Below, one piece after another: positions 40,164 to 44,928 of a stretch of DNA of 44,928 nucleotides. The stretch lies in assembly GCF_024978135.1 (NCBI RefSeq), contig NZ_JANTEZ010000012.1:1-44928 (forward strand), read 5' to 3'. The position numbers and the translations under genes are program-made. Each line of letters opens with the position of its first letter. Position 1 is the first letter of the stretch. Below the pieces are notes generated by a model. The model searched no databases. It saw only the letters and a program-made list of their open reading frames with translations, and was not told the DNA's origin. Source of the DNA: Herbiconiux gentiana (GTDB lineage: Bacteria > Actinomycetota > Actinomycetes > Actinomycetales > Microbacteriaceae).

Positions 40164-41434
40164 CAGGGATTGGCCTTCTCGGATGCCTTAGATACTTCGA
40201 GCAGCGCCTCTTTCGCTACAGCCTTCTTGATGGCCAGATCAACCATCGCGGGTGTGATTTTGGAGCCATCCTCGGCTTGCAAATAGAACAACTCGACTAG
40301 GCGGCTGCGCTCTTTTGCATCCGTCCGGTATCCGAGCCCTCTGTAGTTTTCTGGGTCGGTCTTGTGTCGGCCCTTCGCTAGCGCACCGGCGTTGAGTGGA
40401 TCTTTCCCTTCGGCCGTTCTCAAATCGAAATGACGCTTCTGTCTTGTCTTGTTCTTACTCAACACGCCAGACACATATGCCCATGCGCTCAGAACGGCGT
40501 AGTTCATCGCTTTCTCGGCCGAGTCGGCGGCTCCTGGCTTCAGCTTGCCCGCGGCTGTGGTGAAGCGTTTACGTTGTGCTTCCACTAACTGCGAGAACTC
40601 GGCACCTGCCAGCTGCAAGTTCGCGTCCTCCCACAGCGTCGGTCGTTGCAGCTTCAATTCAGTCCATTCCTCAACCTGCACTCCAGACTTCAAAATCACC
40701 GGTGTGGTTGCCGAAGAGTCAAATTTTTTTGGTTCGATGTCGGTGCCTCGGTAGTAGTTGATTATGAAAGTTCTTGCAGCGCGTACGGTTATTGGGTTCC
40801 CACGTGCTCGTCGATCGGCAAAGTCTTCACCGTCTTTCAGTAGTCCAACCTTCTGGCACCACTGGCGGAGTTCCGGCCCTGCGAGCGTCTCGGTCATGCG
40901 ATCGAATAAGTCAGTCGAAACCGCAATATTCGTGTTTGAGATCAATTGCACATCGAGGCGCTGCTCGTTATCGAGCGCAAAATACAGCTTCACGCCGTGA
41001 TGCTCATTCACGCCACCTTCCAGGGCCTCCTGAATGGCGGTAAATCGGTGCTGTCCGCCGATGATTTTTAGGGGATGGTCCTCGTTAAACGCCCTCGTGA
41101 ACTCGCAGACTAAGTTGCTAAATGCGCGGGCGTTCTTAGCGTCATCCTTCATCTTCGCGAAAGCCACGTGGTCCTCGACGACCTCGCGATTGGCTCGGTA
41201 ATCAGCAGAGTCTTCTGGATCAAGGGGAACATCAACCGTCGCTGCCGGGACCAGGCTGTCGGCCAGGAGATGTACCTCGACAAAAATTGCATCGGTCGCT
41301 TTGTCCCGCATCACCAGAATTGGTAAGGACTCGACGGGTTTGCACATTTCCACGAAGTCCTCGATCATCGCTTGGACACCGGGATCAAGAGTCCCCACCA
41401 ATCTGGTATCCAGAGTTTCCACGCCGTCTGTCAT
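40163..41434 (-). CDS. DGQHR/ParB-like domain protein partnering the HEPN gene
   Basis: 423 aa. LKIIGGQHRFTAIQEAL (about 122-138) matches the core of the DGQHR (DndB-like) and ParB-nuclease-like fold, with Gly-Gly-Gln-His-Arg at 126-130. The remainder is helical with a Lys-rich C-terminus. ParB-like folds include CTP-binding switches and nucleases; DndB relatives regulate DNA phosphorothioation. Which applies cannot be read here. One-base overlap with the HEPN gene shows they work as a unit. Confidence 0.65.
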   Translation of the reverse strand: MTDGVETLDTRLVGTLDPGVQAMIEDFVEMCKPVESLPILVMRDKATDAIFVEVHLLADSLVPAATVDVPLDPEDSADYRANREVVEDHVAFAKMKDDAKNARAFSNLVCEFTRAFNEDHPLKIIGGQHRFTAIQEALEGGVNEHHGVKLYFALDNEQRLDVQLISNTNIAVSTDLFDRMTETLAGPELRQWCQKVGLLKDGEDFADRRARGNPITVRAARTFIINYYRGTDIEPKKFDSSATTPVILKSGVQVEEWTELKLQRPTLWEDANLQLAGAEFSQLVEAQRKRFTTAAGKLKPGAADSAEKAMNYAVLSAWAYVSGVLSKNKTRQKRHFDLRTAEGKDPLNAGALAKGRHKTDPENYRGLGYRTDAKERSRLVELFYLQAEDGSKITPAMVDLAIKKAVAKEALLEVSKASEKANP

Positions 41435-41696
41435 GCATTCCCCCTTGGTATCCGGTCGGTCACACTGACCTCGCCTCGTCGCATCATTCCAGATGCACTC
41501 AAGGCGAACTACACATTGCCGCGTAGTGATCTCAGCGGTCTCGCAACTCTAGGGATGCGAGGCGTCTTGTGCATGTCTTGGCGGACAGCGTCTGATCGGT
41601 TCCAGTGCGCGGCGGCCGCGTCTCGCAGCTGTGTGCCTAAACCTGCCGCGACGGCCCACGTGGTCGAGCAGTCTTGTGAGACACGGGACGCCACGG
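41435..41696. other. Non-coding gap before the HEPN operon
   Basis: No supported gene. The promoter for the HEPN operon should lie near 41440-41480. TTGTGAGACAC (41674-41684) also occurs at 42340-42350, so this 11-mer flanks the resolvase gene in direct orientation. Confidence 0.4.
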
Positions 41697-42275
41697 TCAG
41701 CGTGATTGCGCGCTTTGGTGGCGGTAGAGAGTGGCGCGGCTCCAACCGACTAGTTCCGCGGCCTCGGCCGCGGTCTTGCCGGCTGATCGTGCCTGGGCGA
41801 CGATCGCGAGTTTCTCGCCGACGACACCGGGGTCGGACTTGGGGCGTCCGAATTGGGTGCCGGCTTCTCGGGCGACGGCGATGCCGGCGTTGACGCGTTC
41901 GACGATCAGTTCGCGCTCGTACTCGGCCAAGGTGGCGAGCATGTTGAGCATCAGCCGGCCCGTCGACGTCGCTGGGTCGATTCCGTCTGAGATGGATCTC
42001 ACGTTGATGCCGGCGTCGCGGAGCCCGTTCACGGTGTTGAGTACGTCGATGAGAGACCGGCCGAGCCGGTCGACGCGCCAGACGACAACGGTGTCGCCGG
42101 CCTCCGCGTACTCGAGGAGCTGCTGCATCCCTGGACGTGATGCGGCCGTCTTACTGCCGGATGTGACGTCGGCGAAGATGTCACGTTTCTGCACCCCTAT
42201 AGAGAGGAGTGAATCGATCTGGAGCTGCGGGTCTTGGCCGGCGGTGCTCACACGTGTGTAGCCAAGAAGCCTCAT
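41697..42275 (-). CDS. Serine recombinase (resolvase/invertase, TnpR/Pin-like)
   Basis: 192 aa, full length. The catalytic Ser lies in GYTRVSTAGQD (Ser10), with later motifs VVWRVDRLGRSL and LATLAEYERELI, then a C-terminal HTH (KTAAEAAELVGWSRATLYRH). It cuts and rejoins DNA at res-type sites. The region upstream has two dyads of 34 and 28 bp. It probably resolves plasmid dimers or is the remains of a Tn3-type transposon; no transposase is nearby. Confidence 0.9.
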   Translation of the reverse strand: MRLLGYTRVSTAGQDPQLQIDSLLSIGVQKRDIFADVTSGSKTAASRPGMQQLLEYAEAGDTVVVWRVDRLGRSLIDVLNTVNGLRDAGINVRSISDGIDPATSTGRLMLNMLATLAEYERELIVERVNAGIAVAREAGTQFGRPKSDPGVVGEKLAIVAQARSAGKTAAEAAELVGWSRATLYRHQSAQSR

Positions 42276-42285
42276 GCCGCAATCA

Positions 42286-42433
42286 TGTCTCGTAAAACCT
42301 CTCGATCGGCCCTAAGACACGCAGGCGAATGAGATGACTTTGTGAGACACCGAGCGGTGCCGAGATTCCGGGGAAGGGGAGTGGCCGGCCGTGCCCGCCC
42401 CGGGTGTCTCAGAATTCTTTTGTTTTTCGAGAC
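42286..42433. promoter_or_regulatory. Candidate res site upstream of the resolvase gene
   Basis: TGTCT...AGACA bounds a 34-bp dyad (42286-42319). GTCTC...GAGAC bounds a 28-bp dyad (42406-42433). These sizes equal subsites II and I of classical Tn3-type res. TGTGAGACACC (42341-42351) and GGTGTCTCA (42403-42411) lie between and at the edge. A middle subsite is not clear. The region 42276-42518 holds no gene. Confidence 0.5.
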
Positions 42434-42518
42434 CCGAATGCATGTCGAGGGTGTCCGGGCGGCGACGACTGTCAATGTCGGATGCCAACGGTATGGTCCG
42501 GTCACGATCGAGTGAGAG

Positions 42519-43238
42519 ATGGTGGGCATGTTTGCTGACGAGTATGCGTTTCCTGTGGCCGTTTCGCAGGTGGGGGCGTCGGACTCGAGGGACGCACAGA
42601 GTGCCCGCGCGATCAGGTGGCTGCTGGAGCAGCCGGGTGGCCCTGTCGTCGTGGTGACACCGCAGAGGCAATTCGACGGTGACTCCCTTCGCCGCGTGGT
42701 CGCGCTGCCGGGCACGCGTCATCTCACCTGGAAGGGCTTGTCGGTCGGATCTCTGGTGGGCCGTCGCGTGATTCATGCGTGGCCGAGCCGGAAGCATCTG
42801 AACGAGATGTGGGGGGTACAGGCTGATGCTCTCGTGGTGATCGAGTGGGGTGTCGAGGAGAGCGCCGAGTGGGTGGAGGATGCCAGGCCGGTGCGGCTGC
42901 TTCCGGGACAGATCATTGCGCCCGCGACCGCGCCGGTCGAGGCTGCTCGTGTGGATTCCCTGCCGGCCGACGTGGAGCAGATCCTCGAGAGCATTGCCCG
43001 ATGGGCGGCGGGTTATGACTCGGGTCTGAAGTGGAACGAGGAAGATAAGCTCAAGGCCGACATGATGAACTGCGCTGAGCGATGGGTGCCGGTGACAGTG
43101 GAGCAGGTGCGGGCGAAGTGTCGAGAGCTCAAGATGCGTCCCGACGACGTCGACACGGTTGCCGGGTTCCTGGAGCGTCGAAAGCAAGGGCGCCGGTTCA
43201 ACGTGCGCGGTAGCTATCGCGACTTCCGATTCTCCTGA
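42519..43238 (+). CDS. Unknown protein with possible nucleotide-binding N-terminus (239 aa)
   Basis: The N-terminal half alternates strands and helices (GPVVVVTPQRQFDGDSL, ADALVVIEWG), like a Rossmann-type fold, without a standard P-loop. The C-terminal half is helical and basic. No family recognised. The start may be ATG 42519 or ATG 42528. It converges with the acetyltransferase gene. Confidence 0.55.
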   Translation: MVGMFADEYAFPVAVSQVGASDSRDAQSARAIRWLLEQPGGPVVVVTPQRQFDGDSLRRVVALPGTRHLTWKGLSVGSLVGRRVIHAWPSRKHLNEMWGVQADALVVIEWGVEESAEWVEDARPVRLLPGQIIAPATAPVEAARVDSLPADVEQILESIARWAAGYDSGLKWNEEDKLKADMMNCAERWVPVTVEQVRAKCRELKMRPDDVDTVAGFLERRKQGRRFNVRGSYRDFRFS

Positions 43239-43276
43239 CCCACGAATCCTCTTTGGTTTGTGGAGCGCTGAGGAGC

Positions 43277-43795
43277 CTACGAAGAGCCGTCAATGCTCCG
43301 GCGCTCGATGAGGATGGTGTCTCGCCACTGGCCGGCCCAGGGGCCGTAGGTCATCAAGGCAATGCGCTCACGTGTTCCGATGCGGCGGAATCCGGCGTGA
43401 TCGTGGAGGGTGAGGCTGGCGGTGTTCTCGGGGAAGATGCTGGACTGGATCGTCCAGATGCCGGCGGACTCTGCGGCGCTGATGAACGCGTCGACGAGCT
43501 GCCGGCCGACGCCCTGCCCGGCGACCGCGGGGGCGACATACACGGAGTGCTCGACCACGCCCCGGTAGACCAGTCGGGCCGACACGAGGGAAGCGGCAAC
43601 CCACCCGACCACGGCTCCGGTGTTGTCGATGGTGACTAGGCGGCCGACGTCGAGCTTGCCGGCGTCGAAGTGCTCCCAGCTCGGAGGTTCTGCCTCGAAG
43701 GTCGCGTTGCCGGTGGCGATCCCGGCTCGGTAGATCGCCTCGACGGCCGGCCAGTCGGCGGCGGACATCGGCCGGATGGTCAACGGGCCGGTCAT
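43277..43795 (-). CDS. arsN1: ArsN1-like GNAT acetyltransferase
   Basis: 172 aa. The acetyl-CoA loop is AGQGVGRQLVDAF; N-terminal TIRPMSAADWPAVEAIY and FPENTASLTLHDHAGF are typical of phosphinothricin acetyltransferase relatives. ArsN1 members acetylate the arsenical antibiotic arsinothricin. The ATG overlaps the ArsR stop (ATGA), so it is controlled with ars genes, which favours ArsN1 over a general PAT enzyme. Confidence 0.75.
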   Translation of the reverse strand: MTGPLTIRPMSAADWPAVEAIYRAGIATGNATFEAEPPSWEHFDAGKLDVGRLVTIDNTGAVVGWVAASLVSARLVYRGVVEHSVYVAPAVAGQGVGRQLVDAFISAAESAGIWTIQSSIFPENTASLTLHDHAGFRRIGTRERIALMTYGPWAGQWRDTILIERRSIDGSS

Positions 43796-44139
43796 GGGCG
43801 GAGGGCTTGGGCCGCTCGGTCGAGGGCGTCGTCGACGACCCGGTAGTAGGCCCAACGGCCGCGCTGCTCGCGCACGGCGAGGCCGGCGTCGACGAGCTGC
43901 TTCATGTGGTGCGACACGGTGGGCTGGGACAGGCCGACGGGCTCGGTGAGGTCGCAGATGCATGCCTCCTTGCCTTCGCTCGCTGCGATCAGTGACAGCA
44001 GGCGCACCCGGGTCGGGTCACCGAGCGCCTTGAAGGTGCGGGCGATGCGCTCGGCTTCCTCAGCGGTGAGTACCCCGCCGGTGACGGGGGTGCAGCACGC
44101 GCCCGCATCCGTGGTCAGCAGGGGCAGGGCGATCGTCAT
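43792..44139 (-). CDS. arsR: ArsR arsenite-responsive repressor
   Basis: 115 aa from ATG 44139 (an upstream in-frame ATG at 44187 would lie in the promoter). Cys15-Cys16 in AGACCTP and further Cys at 60 and 62 (KEACICDL) resemble the As(III) site of Corynebacterium glutamicum ArsR, which uses Cys15 and Cys16. The HTH is SQPTVSHHMKQLVDAGL. It should repress both directions from the operator at 44159-44190. Confidence 0.88.
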   Translation of the reverse strand: MTIALPLLTTDAGACCTPVTGGVLTAEEAERIARTFKALGDPTRVRLLSLIAASEGKEACICDLTEPVGLSQPTVSHHMKQLVDAGLAVREQRGRWAYYRVVDDALDRAAQALRP

Positions 44140-44158
44140 GGTCCGATTCTCGCACGTC

Positions 44159-44190
44159 GTATTGACATCTGTCGATGCATCGACCAATCT
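44159..44190. promoter_or_regulatory. ars divergent promoters with ArsR operator
   Basis: Plus strand: TTGACA (44162-44167), 17 bp, CAATCT (44185-44190). Minus strand: TTGGTC (44187-44182), 17 bp, CAATAC (44164-44159). The promoters overlap face to face, and the palindrome TCGATGCATCGA (44172-44183) lies in both spacers. CTCGATGCATTGAG nearby repeats part of the motif. One bound repressor would shut both directions. Confidence 0.75.
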
Positions 44191-44228
44191 CGATGCATTG
44201 AGGTTTGTCGATGTGTGAGGAGTTGACG

Positions 44229-44928
44229 GTGCAGAACGAGCTACCCGTCGTCGTGATCGGTGCCGGCCCCCAGGGATTGGCGGCTGCGGCGCATCTGGTC
44301 GAGCGTGACCAGCCGGTGCTGGTGTTCGAGGCCGGCGAGAGCGCCGCGGCCGCGGTGTCCGAGTGGGGGCATGTGCGGTTGTTCTCGGAGTGGGGCGAGC
44401 TGGTCGACAAGGCCGCGGCCCGGCTGCTCGAGCCCACCGGTTGGGAGGCGCCGACGACCGGCTACCCGACGGGTGCGCAGTGGATCAGCGGCTACCTCGC
44501 CCCGCTCGCCACCGCGCTGGGTGACCGCGTGCGCTACGGAGCGCGCGTCGTCGGTGTCTCTCGACGTGGCCGTGACCGTCTGGTCGACGCAGGACGCGCG
44601 GAGCAGCCTTTCACCGTGCACGTCGTAGCCGTTGACGGCACCGAGTATCGGGTCGATGCGCGCGCGGTGATCGACGCCTCCGGCACCTGGTCGGCTCCGA
44701 ACCCGGCCGGCGCCGACGGCCTGCCGGCGCTCGGAGAGCGCGCGGCCGCGGAGCTGCTGGAGTACCGCATCCCGGACTACCGGAGCCGCTCGAAGTATGA
44801 GGGCAAGCACAGCGTCGTCGTCGGGTCTGGGCACTCGGCCGTGACGGCCGTGATCGCGCTCGGCCGGATCGCGCGCCGCGACCCGTCGACGAAAGTCACC
44901 TGGGTGCTGCGCCGCGGCACGGTCGGCA
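44229..44928 (+). CDS. arsO: ArsO-like FAD/NAD(P)H flavoprotein, N-terminal part (gene continues at 1)
   Basis: GTG start at 44229 with GAGGAG 6 nt upstream; the in-frame ATG at 44211 lacks a ribosome site. GAGPQGLAAA is the FAD-binding Rossmann motif, with EAGESAAAAVSEWGHVRLFS typical of the flavin-monooxygenase-like group. AVIDASGTWSAPNPAG precedes the second dinucleotide fold, which crosses the junction. The frame runs through 44828 into position 1 without a break. It diverges from arsR. Confidence 0.8.
   Translation, partial: MQNELPVVVIGAGPQGLAAAAHLVERDQPVLVFEAGESAAAAVSEWGHVRLFSEWGELVDKAAARLLEPTGWEAPTTGYPTGAQWISGYLAPLATALGDRVRYGARVVGVSRRGRDRLVDAGRAEQPFTVHVVAVDGTEYRVDARAVIDASGTWSAPNPAGADGLPALGERAAAELLEYRIPDYRSRSKYEGKHSVVVGSGHSAVTAVIALGRIARRDPSTKVTWVLRRGTVG
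44829..44928. repeat. Terminal duplication of bases 1-100 (circular junction)
   Basis: The last 100 bases equal the first 100 exactly and lie inside one continuous gene, the expected look of an assembler overlap on a closed circle. They are not inverted repeats or transposon ends. The true length would be 44,828 bp. Confidence 0.92.

Noticed and set aside
41674-42350. TTGTGAGACAC copies as inverted ends of one transposon
   Set aside because: They are in direct, not inverted, orientation, and no transposase or target duplication is visible.
1-44928. tRNA or rRNA genes
   Set aside because: No stretch with rRNA-like sequence or a credible cloverleaf was recognised by reading; a dedicated scan was not possible here.

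Overview
Bases 1-100 and 44829-44928 are identical, so the window reads as one turn of a circular molecule of 44,828 bp. The flavoprotein gene cut at the right edge continues in frame at the left edge. Replication, partition and conjugation genes indicate a complete conjugative plasmid. High G+C, frequent GTG/TTG starts, mycothiol-type arsenate reductases, an NrdH-type redoxin, a CmtR-type sensor and an SCO6880-type conjugation protein point to an actinobacterium, probably Microbacteriaceae. The family placement is inference from style, not from a search.

Metal resistance occupies 43277-44928 plus 1-7595. An ArsR repressor and an ArsN1-like acetyltransferase diverge from an ArsO-like flavoprotein. 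Three tandem CX5R-phosphatase-fold proteins follow (two arsenate reductases and an ArsR-ArsC fusion). The fusion diverges from an arsenic-type aquaporin and a disulfide reductase. A separate five-gene operon (Cys-rich protein, CmtR-like sensor, CDF exporter, thioredoxin-like protein, tiny zinc ribbon) starts from a promoter built into an operator palindrome. An ACR3-like efflux permease lies upstream of it.

7.7-12.3 kb is accessory. It holds a small paralogous protein, a dif-like site, and a lower-GC restriction-modification island (Eco57I-class methyltransferase, PLD-family nuclease, possible PD-(D/E)XK protein). 12.4-14.7 kb is the replication region: RHH protein, putative Rep, and a 665-bp non-coding tract with a 28-bp-arm nested inverted repeat and a 113-nt tract holding a single C.

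14.7-31.6 kb is the plasmid backbone: replication-relaxation protein, VirD4-like coupling protein, SOS-box-controlled small genes, SprT-like protein, HicAB, ParA/RHH-ParB with a repeat-rich centromere, then a T4SS operon (ATPase, pilin-like, VirB8-like, frameshifted VirB6-like, SCO6880, VirB4, lytic enzyme, small membrane protein). Two NrdH-like redoxin genes, in opposite orientation 4 kb apart, share a structured about 93-bp leader with compensatory base changes. Three copies of a TTGACAC palindrome lie ahead of transcription units.

31.9-39.1 kb is a catabolic cassette (ribokinase, LacI regulator, sugar ABC importer without its ATPase, ADP-ribosylglycohydrolase-like protein) closed by a strong terminator. 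39.3-41.4 kb is a lower-GC operon pairing a DGQHR/ParB-like protein with a HEPN protein. A serine resolvase with a res-like region and one unknown gene complete the circle.
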